NCBI RefSeq assembly: GCF_014192225.1
Contig: NZ_JACHXS010000002.1
Span: forward strand, 186,001-250,000
Source of the DNA: Pseudoduganella umbonata
GTDB taxonomy: Bacteria; Pseudomonadota; Gammaproteobacteria; Burkholderiales; Burkholderiaceae_D
Length of the DNA: 64,000 nucleotides
Direction: 5' to 3'
A model generated the notes under the pieces. That model saw nothing but the letters and a program-made list of their open reading frames with translations, did not search any database and had not been told where the DNA came from. Below are positions 27,513 to 35,900 of this stretch, piece by piece. The position numbers and the translations under genes were made by a program. The first letter of the stretch is position 1. Each line of letters opens with the position of its first letter.

Positions 27513-29159
27513 ATGCTGCGTACACTGTCCATCCGAGATTTCGTCATTGTCGATTCCATCGAACTGGAGTTTTCCGCCGGCTTCACTGTCTTTACGGGCG
27601 AAACGGGCGCCGGCAAGTCGATCCTGATCGACGCGCTCACGCTGGCGCTGGGCGGGCGGGGCGACGCAAGCGTGGTGCGCGAAGGCGCTGCGAAGGCCGA
27701 CATCACGGCCGACTTCGCCGTCACCGACGCCGCGCGCCAATGGCTGGAGGCGAACGAGTGCGCCTCCGAGGATGGCGGCGCGCTGCTGCGCCGCGTGATC
27801 GACAATGCCGGCCGTTCGAAGGCCTACATCAACGGCATCGCCGCCACCGCCGCCCAGCTGCGCGAGCTGGGCGACCTGCTGGTGGACATCCATGGCCAGC
27901 ATGCCCACCAGTCGCTGCTCAAGACCGACGCGCAGCGCGAGCTGCTCGACAGCCAGGCCGGTACCAATGGCAAGGATGTCGCCATCGCCTACAAGGCCTG
28001 GCGCGCGCTGGCGAAGCAGCTCGAGGAATTCGAGACCAATGCCGCCAACGTGCTGCTCGAACGCGAGCGCCTGGAGTGGCAGGTCGGCGAGCTCGACAAG
28101 CTGGCGCCGAAGCCGGGCGAATGGGCCGAGATCGGCAATGAGCACAGCCGGCTGTCGCATGCGGCCAGCCTGCTGGAAGGCGCGCAGGAAGCGCTTGCCC
28201 TGATCTCGGAATCGGACGAGCAGCCGATCGTGTCGCAGCTGTCGTCGCTGAACCAGAAGCTGGCCAAGCTGGTGTCGGTGGATGCGGAAATGCAGCCCAT
28301 CGTCGACCTGATCGAATCGGCGCGCATCCAGCTGCAGGAATCGGCGTATGCGCTCAACACCTATCTCGACCGCGTGGAGCTCGATCCCGAGCGCCTGCGC
28401 GAAGTGGATGCGCGGATGGAAGCGCTGCATTCGTCGGCCCGCAAGTTCCGCGTCGACCCGGACGAACTGCCGGCCGAACACACGCGGCTGGCCGCGCAGC
28501 TGAACCAGCTGGCCGATGCGACCGACATCGACAGCTTGCGCAAGCAGGAAGCTAAGCTCAAGGACGAATACCTGGCGGTGGCCCGGCGGCTGTCCGCCAC
28601 GCGTGCCGCCGCGGCGAAGGCGCTGGGCGGCGCGGTCACGAAAGCAATGCAGGACCTGAACATGACGGGCGGGCGCTTCGAAGTGGCACTGCATCCGTGC
28701 GAGCCTTCGGCCAAGGGGCTCGAGCAGGTCGAGTTCATGGTTGCCGGCCATGCCGGCGTGGTGCCGCGGCCGCTGGCCAAGGTGGCTTCCGGCGGCGAAC
28801 TGGCGCGGATCTCGCTCGCCATCTCCGTCATCACGTCGAACGCGACCACCGTGCCCACGCTGATCTTCGACGAGGTCGACAGCGGCATCGGCGGCGGCGT
28901 CGCCGAAGTCGTCGGCCGGCTGCTGAAGCGCCTGGGCCAGGAGCGGCAGGTGCTGTGCGTCACCCACCTTCCGCAGGTTGCCAGCCAGGGCAACAGCCAC
29001 TTCCAGGTGGCGAAGAGCACGCTGGCCAACGGCAAGACCGCATCGCGCATCGAAGTGCTCGATGCCAAGGCCCGCGTCGAAGAAGTCGCCCGCATGCTGG
29101 GCGGCATCGAGATCACCGCCACCACCCGCAAGCACGCCCGCGAGCTGCTGGCTTCCTGA
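27513..29159 (+). CDS. recN: DNA repair protein RecN
   Basis: A 548-residue SMC-like ATPase for double-strand break repair. It begins MLRTLSIRDFVIVDSIELEF, with Walker A FTGETGAGKSILIDAL, a long central coiled coil with a hinge around residue 280, signature ASGGELARISLAI and Walker B TLIFDEVDSGIGGGVAEVVG; the tail AKARVEEVARMLGG is typical. The normal length is about 550 residues. It is the second gene after nadK, expressed from the LexA-controlled promoter at 26275-26319. Confidence 0.97.
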   Translation: MLRTLSIRDFVIVDSIELEFSAGFTVFTGETGAGKSILIDALTLALGGRGDASVVREGAAKADITADFAVTDAARQWLEANECASEDGGALLRRVIDNAGRSKAYINGIAATAAQLRELGDLLVDIHGQHAHQSLLKTDAQRELLDSQAGTNGKDVAIAYKAWRALAKQLEEFETNAANVLLERERLEWQVGELDKLAPKPGEWAEIGNEHSRLSHAASLLEGAQEALALISESDEQPIVSQLSSLNQKLAKLVSVDAEMQPIVDLIESARIQLQESAYALNTYLDRVELDPERLREVDARMEALHSSARKFRVDPDELPAEHTRLAAQLNQLADATDIDSLRKQEAKLKDEYLAVARRLSATRAAAAKALGGAVTKAMQDLNMTGGRFEVALHPCEPSAKGLEQVEFMVAGHAGVVPRPLAKVASGGELARISLAISVITSNATTVPTLIFDEVDSGIGGGVAEVVGRLLKRLGQERQVLCVTHLPQVASQGNSHFQVAKSTLANGKTASRIEVLDAKARVEEVARMLGGIEITATTRKHARELLAS

Positions 29160-29182
29160 TTCTTCCAAAGCAAAGCCATCGC

Positions 29183-29318
29183 GGCTCGGCCCGTGTCCAC
29201 CACGGGTCAACCCCGGTTTTCGGACACGAGCTGGGCCGTAAGGTATCGTTGCGTGCATCGTCATGCCGAGCTCGTGTCAGGTTCTGGGGTTGACCCCAGG
29301 GTGGACACGGGCTCGGCC
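29183..29318. repeat. palindromic intergenic element B (two inverted ~55-bp copies)
   Basis: 29183-29237 and 29265-29318 are inverted copies. Each has outer arms CCCGTGTCC and a GACACGAG side enclosing a core GGGTCAACCCC; the first copy continues as GGTTTTCGG. It lies between recN and hemH, where the paired copies could fold into a long hairpin and end transcription. The outer GTGTCC..GGACAC arms match element E at 42726. Confidence 0.8.
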
Positions 29319-29358
29319 ATCGGCGCACGTGGCCGAAGCGGCGCTGCGGCGGGCCGCA

Positions 29359-29364
29359 TATAAT
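29359..29364 (+). promoter_or_regulatory. -10 element of hemH promoter
   Basis: An exact TATAAT 32 nt before the hemH start, with no clear -35 partner. Confidence 0.4.
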
Positions 29365-29395
29365 CGGGGTCTACCCTGATTGATAGAACGATTCC

Positions 29396-30505
29396 ATGGC
29401 TTTCGCAAAAGAACCACCCCACCAGCACGGCGCCGTCAGCGGCAGCGCGGTCGTCCTGGTCAACCTCGGCACGCCCGATGCGCCCACCCGCGGCGCGGTA
29501 CGCCGTTACCTGAAGCAGTTCCTGTCCGACCCGCGCGTGGTCGAGATTCCGAAAGCGCTCTGGTGGTTCATCCTGCACGGCGTGATCCTGCCATTCCGCT
29601 CCGGCCAGTCGGCAAAGAAGTACGCGTCGATCTGGACGGAGGATGGTTCGCCATTGCGCATCCACACGCAGAACCAGGCGATGCTGCTGCACGAGGCGCT
29701 GCAGGCGCGCGGCCACCAGGATGTGACGGTGGCAATGGCGATGCGCTACGGATCGCCGGCCTTGCCGGACGTGCTGGCCCGCCTGAAGGCCGACGGCTGC
29801 GACCGCATCGTCGTGCTGCCCGCCTATCCGCAATATTCCGGCACCACCACCGGCTCGATCTGGGATGCCGTGTTCCGGCATTACCGGAACATCCGCAACA
29901 TCCCCGAGCTGCGGCTGGTAAAGAACTACCACGACCACGAAGCCTATATCGAGGCGCTGCGGCAGAATGTGCTGTCGCACTGGGAACACCATGGCCGCGC
30001 GAAAAAGCTGGTGATGAGTTTCCACGGCGTGCCCAAGCGTACGCTGCTGCTGGGCGACCCGTACCATTGCGAGTGCCACAAGACGGCGCGCCTGCTGGCC
30101 GCCGCGCTGAAGCTGCGCGACGAGGACTACATCGTTACCTTCCAGTCCCGCTTCGGCAAGGCTGAATGGCTGCAGCCGTATACCGCGCCCACGGTGCAGA
30201 AACTGGCGCGCGAAGGCGTGCGCAGCATCGACGTGATCTGTCCCGGCTTCACCAGCGACTGCCTGGAAACGCTGGAGGAAATCGCCATGGAAGTGCGCCA
30301 TGACTTCCTGTCCGCCGGCGGCAAGGAATTCCATTACATCCCCTGCCTGAACGAAAGCCCGGCATGGATCGCCGCGCTGGCCCAGATCGCCGAGCAGCAC
30401 ATGATCGGATGGCCGGCGATGGTGTCGCCGTCGCAGCGCGCCATGCGCCAGCACGACGCCGCCATCGGCCGCGACCGCGCCATCGCGCTGGGCGCCGCCG
30501 AATAA
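29396..30505 (+). CDS. hemH: ferrochelatase
   Basis: A 369-residue enzyme inserting Fe2+ into protoporphyrin IX, the last step of heme synthesis. VVLVNLGTPDAPT opens the fold, PQYSGTTTGSIWD follows, catalytic histidine lies in LVMSFHGVPKR, and CPGFTSDCLETLEEIAMEVR is the family signature. An N-terminal extension of about 15 residues precedes the conserved fold. No membrane anchor is seen. It stands between recN and the grpE-dnaK-dnaJ heat-shock genes, an order common in betaproteobacteria; its transcription may read on toward grpE. Confidence 0.96.
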   Translation: MAFAKEPPHQHGAVSGSAVVLVNLGTPDAPTRGAVRRYLKQFLSDPRVVEIPKALWWFILHGVILPFRSGQSAKKYASIWTEDGSPLRIHTQNQAMLLHEALQARGHQDVTVAMAMRYGSPALPDVLARLKADGCDRIVVLPAYPQYSGTTTGSIWDAVFRHYRNIRNIPELRLVKNYHDHEAYIEALRQNVLSHWEHHGRAKKLVMSFHGVPKRTLLLGDPYHCECHKTARLLAAALKLRDEDYIVTFQSRFGKAEWLQPYTAPTVQKLAREGVRSIDVICPGFTSDCLETLEEIAMEVRHDFLSAGGKEFHYIPCLNESPAWIAALAQIAEQHMIGWPAMVSPSQRAMRQHDAAIGRDRAIALGAAE

Positions 30506-30564
30506 CCCTTCCGCCGCGCTGCAATCGCGCAACATTGCCCGGCTGTTAGTTCAGCCGAGCACTG

Positions 30565-30591
30565 TTAGCACTTGCCGTCGATGAGTGCCAG
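30565..30591. promoter_or_regulatory. CIRCE-like element upstream of grpE
   Basis: TTAGCACTT, 9 nt, GAGTGCCAG matches 15 of 18 arm positions of the CIRCE consensus (TTAGCACTC-N9-GAGTGCTAA), the HrcA repressor target. A TTGCCG / TTAAAA promoter-like pair lies on and just after it. hrcA itself is not in this window. Confidence 0.75.
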
Positions 30592-30608
30592 CCTGTTAAA
30601 ATAACAGG
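30592..30608. repeat. small inverted repeat after CIRCE
   Basis: CCTGTTA-AAA-TAACAGG is a perfect 7-bp inverted repeat directly abutting the CIRCE-like element, near the predicted -10 and start of the HrcA-type promoter. Confidence 0.6.
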
Positions 30609-30693
30609 TCGGCCGGGGCTTGTCCGGCCATGATTTGCCGGCTTTTTGTCAAGCGCTGTCCGAACAGTGCGATCGTGATCGGGGCGAATACCC

Positions 30694-30721
30694 CTTGAAA
30701 TGACATGGGTTAGCCCCAGAT
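30694..30721 (+). promoter_or_regulatory. sigma32 heat-shock promoter of grpE
   Basis: CTTGAAA at 30694-30700, 13 nt, CCCCAGAT at 30714-30721 matches the sigma32 consensus (CTTGAAA-N11-16-CCCCATNT) with a single mismatch. grpE starts 54 nt further on. Confidence 0.88.
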
Positions 30722-30775
30722 TCGGCCAGTGCAGCAAGAGCAATGTCAAACAAACACGATTTTCAGGAGTCAAAG

Positions 30776-31345
30776 ATGCAAGACCAGGAAAACCAGGCCA
30801 GCCCGAATCCCGAGGAAGTGCAGCAGGCAGCCCAGGCGCAGCAACAGGCTCCGCAGCAGCAGTCGCCTTTCGAGCCCGCAGCCAATCCGAGCCTGGAAGA
30901 GCAGCTGGCCGCCACGGAAGCCAAGCTGGCCGAAATGCATGACGCCTTCATGCGCGCCAAGGCAGAAGGCGACAATATCCGCCGTCGTGCCCAGGAAGAC
31001 GTGGCCAAGGCCCACAAGTTCGCCGTCGAAAGCTTTGCCGAGGCACTGCTGCCGGTGAAAGACAGCCTGGAGATGGCGCTGAAGGTGGAAACGCCGTCCG
31101 TCGAGTCGCTGAAGGAAGGCGTGGAGATGACCTTGAAGCAGCTGACCTCGGCGTTCGAACGCAACAAGCTGCTTGAAGTGGTACCGGCCGCCGGCGACAA
31201 GCTGGATCCGAACCGCCACCAGGCCGTGGCCATGGTGCCCGCCGAGCAGGAAGCCAATACCGTCGTTGCTGTACTGCAAAAGGGTTACACGATCGCCGAC
31301 CGCCTGCTGCGGCCCGCCATCGTCACGGCTGCCCAGCCGAAGTGA
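30776..31345 (+). CDS. grpE: nucleotide exchange factor GrpE
   Basis: A 189-residue co-chaperone releasing ADP from DnaK. A Gln/Pro-rich N-terminal tail leads into the long dimerisation helix ([28 protein letters not shown]) and the C-terminal beta domain with [38 protein letters not shown], the GrpE signature. The ATG at 30776 has AGGAGT at the right distance; an in-frame ATG at 30743 is an alternative. It is controlled by the CIRCE-like and sigma32 elements upstream. Confidence 0.95.
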   Translation: MQDQENQASPNPEEVQQAAQAQQQAPQQQSPFEPAANPSLEEQLAATEAKLAEMHDAFMRAKAEGDNIRRRAQEDVAKAHKFAVESFAEALLPVKDSLEMALKVETPSVESLKEGVEMTLKQLTSAFERNKLLEVVPAAGDKLDPNRHQAVAMVPAEQEANTVVAVLQKGYTIADRLLRPAIVTAAQPK

Positions 31346-31350
31346 CCCGT

Positions 31351-31379
31351 GGAAGCGCTGATTTATTCAGGACGCTTCC
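31351..31379 (+). terminator. hairpin after grpE
   Basis: GGAAGCG (31351-31357) pairs with CGCTTCC (31373-31379) around a 15-nt AT-rich loop. No T-run follows, so it may be a weak terminator or an mRNA-stability hairpin between grpE and dnaK. Confidence 0.4.
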
Positions 31380-31385
31380 TAAGCA

Positions 31386-31414
31386 CTTGAAAAGTAACAA
31401 GCTTTTCCGCATAT
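31386..31414 (+). promoter_or_regulatory. sigma32 promoter of dnaK
   Basis: CTTGAAA, 14 nt, CCGCATAT matches the sigma32 consensus with one -10 mismatch. The overlapping TTGAAA..TATAAG could also serve sigma70. dnaK therefore has its own heat-shock promoter besides read-through from grpE. Confidence 0.75.
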
Positions 31415-31457
31415 AAGACTTATTCAGAAACTAATCCGTTACGAGGAAGAACAAACC

Positions 31458-33419
31458 ATGGGCAAAATGATCGGTATCGACCTGGGCACCACCAACTCCT
31501 GCGTCGCCATCATGGAAAATGGCCAGCCGAAGGTCATCGAGAACGCTGAAGGCGCACGTACGACGCCTTCCATCATCGCTTACCAGGAAGATGGCGAGAT
31601 CCTGGTCGGTGCGCCGGCCAAGCGCCAGGCGGTCACCAACCCGAAGAACACGCTGTTCGCCGTGAAGCGCCTGATCGGCCGCAAGTTCGACGAGAAGGAA
31701 GTGCAGAAGGACATCGGCCTGATGCCTTACTCGATCAACAAGGCCGACAACGGCGACGCCTGGATCAGCGTGCGCGACAAGAAACTGGCGCCGCCGCAGA
31801 TCTCCGCCGAAGTGCTGCGCAAGATGAAGAAGACCGCCGAGGATTACCTGGGCGAGGAAGTCACCGAAGCCGTGATCACCGTGCCGGCCTACTTCAACGA
31901 CTCGCAGCGCCAGGCAACCAAGGATGCCGGCCGCATCGCCGGCCTGGACGTGAAGCGCATCATCAACGAGCCGACCGCGGCTGCGCTGGCGTTCGGCCTG
32001 GACAAGACCGACAAGGGCGACCGCAAGATCGCCGTGTATGACCTGGGCGGCGGCACGTTCGACGTGTCGATCATCGAGATCGCCGACGTGGATGGCGAGA
32101 AGCAGTTCGAAGTGCTGTCGACCAACGGCGATACGTTCCTGGGCGGCGAAGACTTCGACCAGCGCGTGATCGACTACATCATCGAAGAGTTCAAGAAGAT
32201 CAACGGCCTGGACCTGAAGAAGGACCCGATCGCCCTGCAGCGCATCAAGGCTTCGGCCGAGCGCGCGAAGATCGAACTGTCGTCGTCGCAGCAGACCGAG
32301 ATCAACGAGCCGTACATCGCCATGGCGAACGGCGCGCCGGTCCACCTGAACCTGAAGATCACCCGCGCCAAGCTGGAATCGCTGGTCGAGGAACTGATCT
32401 CCGCCACGATCGAGCCATGCCGCACCGCCATCAAGGATGCCGGCGTCAAGGTCAGCGACATCGACGACATCATCCTGGTCGGCGGCATGACCCGGATGCC
32501 GAAGGTGCAGGAAAAAGTGAAGGAATTCTTCGGCAAGGATCCGCGCAAGGACGTCAACCCGGATGAAGCCGTGGCCGTGGGTGCCGCGATCCAGGGCGCC
32601 GTGCTGTCGGGCGAGCGCAAGGACCTGCTGCTGCTGGACGTGACCCCGCTGTCGCTGGGTATCGAAACGCTGGGCGGCGTGATGACGAAGATGATCCACA
32701 AGAACACCACGATCCCGACCAAGTTCGCGCAGGTGTTCTCGACGGCCGACGACAACCAGCCCGCGGTGACCATCAAGGTCTACCAGGGCGAGCGTGAAAT
32801 CGCCGCCGGCAACAAGGCGCTGGGCGAGTTCAACCTGGAAGGCATCCCGCCGGCAGCGCGCGGTACGCCGCAGATCGAAGTGAGCTTCGACATCGACGCC
32901 AACGGCATCCTGCACGTGGGCGCGAAGGACAAGGCCACCGGCAAGGAAAACAAGATCACCATCAAGGCCAATTCCGGTCTGTCGGAAGAGGAAATCCAGA
33001 AGATGGTGAAGGACGCCGAGCTGAATGCCGAAGAAGACAAGAAAGTGAAGGAGCTGGCCGAGTCGCGCAACCAGGCCGACGCGCTGGTGCACTCCACCAA
33101 GAAGTCGATGACCGAGTACGGCGACAAGCTGGGTGCCGATGAAAAGGCCAAGATCGAAGCGGCCATCACCGACCTGGAAGGCGAGATCAAGTCCGGCGAC
33201 AAGGCCACGATCGACTCCAAGGTGGCCGCGCTGACCGAAGCCGCGCAGAAGCTGGGCGAGAAGATGTACGCCGACATGCAGGCGCAGCAGGCTGCGGCCG
33301 GCGGCGGTGCCGATGCGGGGGCGGGCGCTGGCGGCCAGCAGGCAGGCGGCGCGGACAACCGCGCGCAGCAGGATGACGTTGTCGACGCCGACTTCAAGGA
33401 AGTCAAAGACAACAAGTAA
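31458..33419 (+). CDS. dnaK: molecular chaperone DnaK (Hsp70)
   Basis: A 653-residue Hsp70. The ATPase domain begins [18 protein letters not shown] and contains [30 protein letters not shown] and [13 protein letters not shown]; the peptide-binding domain starts near [18 protein letters not shown]. The lid ends with a Gly/Ala/Gln-rich tail and [13 protein letters not shown], the standard C-terminus. The length is normal. It lies between grpE and dnaJ, with a long structured gap before dnaJ. Confidence 0.98.
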   Translation: MGKMIGIDLGTTNSCVAIMENGQPKVIENAEGARTTPSIIAYQEDGEILVGAPAKRQAVTNPKNTLFAVKRLIGRKFDEKEVQKDIGLMPYSINKADNGDAWISVRDKKLAPPQISAEVLRKMKKTAEDYLGEEVTEAVITVPAYFNDSQRQATKDAGRIAGLDVKRIINEPTAAALAFGLDKTDKGDRKIAVYDLGGGTFDVSIIEIADVDGEKQFEVLSTNGDTFLGGEDFDQRVIDYIIEEFKKINGLDLKKDPIALQRIKASAERAKIELSSSQQTEINEPYIAMANGAPVHLNLKITRAKLESLVEELISATIEPCRTAIKDAGVKVSDIDDIILVGGMTRMPKVQEKVKEFFGKDPRKDVNPDEAVAVGAAIQGAVLSGERKDLLLLDVTPLSLGIETLGGVMTKMIHKNTTIPTKFAQVFSTADDNQPAVTIKVYQGEREIAAGNKALGEFNLEGIPPAARGTPQIEVSFDIDANGILHVGAKDKATGKENKITIKANSGLSEEEIQKMVKDAELNAEEDKKVKELAESRNQADALVHSTKKSMTEYGDKLGADEKAKIEAAITDLEGEIKSGDKATIDSKVAALTEAAQKLGEKMYADMQAQQAAAGGGADAGAGAGGQQAGGADNRAQQDDVVDADFKEVKDNK

Positions 33420-33444
33420 GTGAGGGAACCGCGATCAACCTATT

Positions 33445-33538
33445 GCGCAACGCCATCTGCTGGTCTGCGGTGCTCCGCTGCGGCGGACCGGCCGTACGTA
33501 AAGTACGGCTCCGCGCCTCAACCAGAGCTGACGTCGCT
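33445..33538. repeat. long imperfect hairpin in the dnaK-dnaJ gap
   Basis: The centre GCCGTAC-GTAAA-GTACGGC (33491-33509) is a perfect stem; GCGGA/TCCGC, CTGGT/ACCAG and GCG/CGC segments continue the pairing outwards over about 45 nt on each side. It may be a structured RNA, a processing site, or a repeat element. A second hairpin, GGTCCCGA/TCGGGACC, follows at 33555-33576. No coding frame is convincing in this 349-nt gap. Confidence 0.6.
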
Positions 33539-33588
33539 CATTACGGTTTCTCGCGGTCCCGAACGGTCTCGGGACCATTAAAACTTAC

Positions 33589-33633
33589 CGCCGAGCGGAG
33601 CGGCCGTAGTACGGTGGCCCGCTCGGCGTTTTT
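33589..33633 (+). terminator. intrinsic terminator after dnaK
   Basis: CGCCGAGCGG (33589-33598) pairs with CCGCTCGGCG (33619-33628) and is followed by TTTTT. This should separate dnaK transcripts from dnaJ, or attenuate read-through. Confidence 0.85.
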
Positions 33634-33768
33634 GCATAATCGGCAGGGTTTTGAGGTTGTTTCACAACGCCAACGCCGCAGTCGTCACTGGGCAGCGGCG
33701 GCAGGTGGCGGTAACCCCGGCCTCCTGCTAAAGTCCCCCTTCTATTCAGTTCAGTTAGGTGCCTGCAT

Positions 33769-34893
33769 ATGGCAAAGCGTGATTTTTACGAGATTCTCGG
33801 CCTGGCAAAAAATGCCTCCGAAGAAGAGATCAAGAAGGCTTATCGCAAGCTTGCGATGAAGTACCACCCGGACCGCAACCCGGACAACAAAGAGGCGGAA
33901 GAGAAGTTCAAGGAAGTCAAGGAAGCCTACGAGATGCTGACCAATCCGGAAAAGCGCGAGGCGTATGACCGCTATGGTCACGCCGGCGTGGATCCGAACA
34001 TGGGCGGCGGCGGCTTCGGTGGCGCCGGCGGCTTCGGCGATGCGTTCGGCGACATCTTCGGCGACATCTTCGGCGGCGGTGGCGGCCGGCGCGGCGGCGG
34101 ACCCCAGGTCTACCGCGGTGCGGACCTGCGCTACAACCTCGAGATCACGCTGGAGCAGGCCGCGCACGGCTTCGACACGACGATCCGCGTGCCGGCCTGG
34201 GACAAGTGCGATTCCTGCCACGGCTCGGGCGCCAAGCCCGGCACGTCGCCGGTCACCTGCTCCACGTGCGGCGGCCACGGCCAGGTGCGCATGCAGCAGG
34301 GCTTCTTCAGCATCCAGCAGACCTGCCCGAAGTGCCACGGCACCGGCAAGATCATCCCGGAACCGTGCCCCACGTGCTCGGGCGCCGGCCGCATCAAGCG
34401 CAACAAGACGCTGGAAGTGAAGATCCCTGCGGGCATCGACAACGGCATGCGCATCCGCTCGTCCGGCAACGGCGAACCGGGTACCAATGGCGGGCCGCCG
34501 GGTGACCTCTATGTGGAAATCCACATCAAGGCGCACGCGGTATTCCAGCGCGAAGGCGACGACCTGCACTGCGAAATGCCGATCTCGTTCGCGAAGGCGG
34601 CACTGGGCGGCGAAATCGAAGTGCCTACGCTGTCCGGCAAGGTGTCGTTCACGGTGCCTGAAGGTACCCAGTCCGGCAAGACGTTCCGCCTGAAGGGCAA
34701 GGGCGTGAAGGGCGTGCGCTCCGGCTATCCGGGCGACCTGTTCTGCCACGTGGCCGTCGAAACGCCGGTCAAGCTGACCGACAAGCAGAAGGAACTGCTG
34801 CGCGAGTTCGAACGCGCCACGACCGAAGGCGGCTCGAAGCACAGCCCGCAGTCGAAGACCTGGATGGACAAGGTAAAAGACTTTTTTGAATAA
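33769..34893 (+). CDS. dnaJ: co-chaperone DnaJ (Hsp40)
   Basis: A 374-residue type I DnaJ. The J domain carries the HPD motif ([10 protein letters not shown]); a Gly/Phe-rich region ([20 protein letters not shown]) follows. Then come four zinc-binding repeats [24 protein letters not shown] and CPTCSGAG, and the C-terminal substrate-binding domain. It stimulates DnaK ATPase and delivers substrates. It has no clear sigma32 promoter of its own in the 349-nt gap, so it probably depends partly on read-through past the dnaK terminator. Confidence 0.98.
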   Translation: MAKRDFYEILGLAKNASEEEIKKAYRKLAMKYHPDRNPDNKEAEEKFKEVKEAYEMLTNPEKREAYDRYGHAGVDPNMGGGGFGGAGGFGDAFGDIFGDIFGGGGGRRGGGPQVYRGADLRYNLEITLEQAAHGFDTTIRVPAWDKCDSCHGSGAKPGTSPVTCSTCGGHGQVRMQQGFFSIQQTCPKCHGTGKIIPEPCPTCSGAGRIKRNKTLEVKIPAGIDNGMRIRSSGNGEPGTNGGPPGDLYVEIHIKAHAVFQREGDDLHCEMPISFAKAALGGEIEVPTLSGKVSFTVPEGTQSGKTFRLKGKGVKGVRSGYPGDLFCHVAVETPVKLTDKQKELLREFERATTEGGSKHSPQSKTWMDKVKDFFE

Positions 34894-34899
34894 GGCTGC

Positions 34900-34923
34900 C
34901 GATACGGGCGGAAGCCCGTATCG
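34900..34923 (+). terminator. hairpin after dnaJ
   Basis: CGATACGGGC-GGAA-GCCCGTATCG is a perfect 10-bp stem with a GGAA tetraloop, 7 nt after the dnaJ stop. No T-run follows, so termination may be inefficient or Rho-assisted. Confidence 0.6.
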
Positions 34924-35049
34924 CGTGACCGCTACCAAAAAAGTACGTTCGGCCGACCGGGCATTAATCGGGTAAACTGGCAATTGTATCTACGGCCGCC
35001 GCGTTGTGAGGCCTGCAACCGGCGGCCTTGTCACGTCTGAAAGGAAATC

Positions 35050-35718
35050 ATGAACGATACCAAGCCTTCCGACCTGCGGGAACTGCTGAACAACAACCGC
35101 CGCTGGGCCGATTCGATGGTCCAGCGCGACCCGGAATTCTTCCAGCGCCTGGCCAACCAGGCTTCCCCCGAATACCTGTGGATCGGCTGCTCGGACAGCC
35201 GGGTGCCCGCCAACGAACTGCTCGGCCTGCTGCCGGGCGACGTGTTCGTGCACCGTAACATCGCCAACGTGGTCGTCCACTCCGACCTGAACTGCCTGTC
35301 GGTGCTGCAGTTCGCGATCGAAGTGCTGAAGGTGAAGCACGTGATCATCGTCGGCCATTACGGCTGCAAGGGCGTGCATGCCGCGCTGACCGGCGCCCGC
35401 GTCGGCCTGGTCGACAACTGGCTGCGCCACGTGGCCGACGTCAGCCAGAAGCACGAACGTTACCTGGGCACCGTGCTCGACGAGCGCGTGCGCAGCGAAA
35501 AACTGGTGGAGCTGAACGTGGTCGAGCAGGTCGTCAACGTCAGCTCGACCACCATCCTGCGCGATGCGTGGGACCGCGGCCAGCAGGTCACCGTGCATGG
35601 CTGGGTCTACGGCATCAACGACGGCCACCTGCACGACCTGGGCATGACGATCACGCAATTCTCCGAACTGCAGGAGAAGCTGAAGGACCGTCTCACCAAC
35701 AACTACAGCGCCGCCTGA
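35050..35718 (+). CDS. can: beta-class carbonic anhydrase
   Basis: A 222-residue enzyme interconverting CO2 and bicarbonate. Zinc ligands C47, D49 (CSDSR), H103 and C106 (GHYGC) are at the family spacing, with R51 as the Asp-Arg dyad partner. The length and motifs match E. coli Can. It has a good AAGGAAATC ribosome site. It is a single gene between dnaJ and the SOS-controlled repair pair, and probably essential at low CO2. Confidence 0.97.
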   Translation: MNDTKPSDLRELLNNNRRWADSMVQRDPEFFQRLANQASPEYLWIGCSDSRVPANELLGLLPGDVFVHRNIANVVVHSDLNCLSVLQFAIEVLKVKHVIIVGHYGCKGVHAALTGARVGLVDNWLRHVADVSQKHERYLGTVLDERVRSEKLVELNVVEQVVNVSSTTILRDAWDRGQQVTVHGWVYGINDGHLHDLGMTITQFSELQEKLKDRLTNNYSAA

Positions 35719-35749
35719 TCGCAGCATCACCAGCGACGCAACCAAATCC

Positions 35750-35799
35750 GGGACGGACCCTGTTTTTAAGGAAATTTCCTTAAAAACAGGGTCCGTCCC
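35750..35799. repeat. palindromic intergenic element C (perfect 50-bp palindrome)
   Basis: The 25-nt arm from 35750 (GGGACGGACCCTG, then TTTTTAAGGAAA) is followed at once by its exact reverse complement to 35799, then CATTTTT. In RNA it is a 25-bp hairpin without loop slack. It probably terminates can transcription, and it matches the layout of the other intergenic palindromes. Confidence 0.9.
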
Positions 35800-35869
35800 C
35801 ATTTTTCCTGAACCGCGCCTGACCCGGTTTTCCATGCCCTTCTGCGGTGTCCTGAACAGGACTTCGCTA

Positions 35870-35889
35870 TACTGTATATCTGTACAGTT
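35870..35889. promoter_or_regulatory. LexA (SOS) box upstream of the radical-SAM/UdgX pair
   Basis: TACTGTATATCTGTACAGTT has CTG-N10-CAG with extended TACTGT/ACAGT half-sites. It overlaps a TATACT -10 at 35868-35873, so LexA would block the promoter directly. The coding region starts 12 nt later. Confidence 0.88.
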
Positions 35890-35900
35890 GGGTGCTGAAA

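Noticed and set aside
29160..29395. hrcA gene expected near grpE/nadK
   Set aside because: No HrcA-like coding sequence exists in the window; only its probable target (CIRCE) is present.
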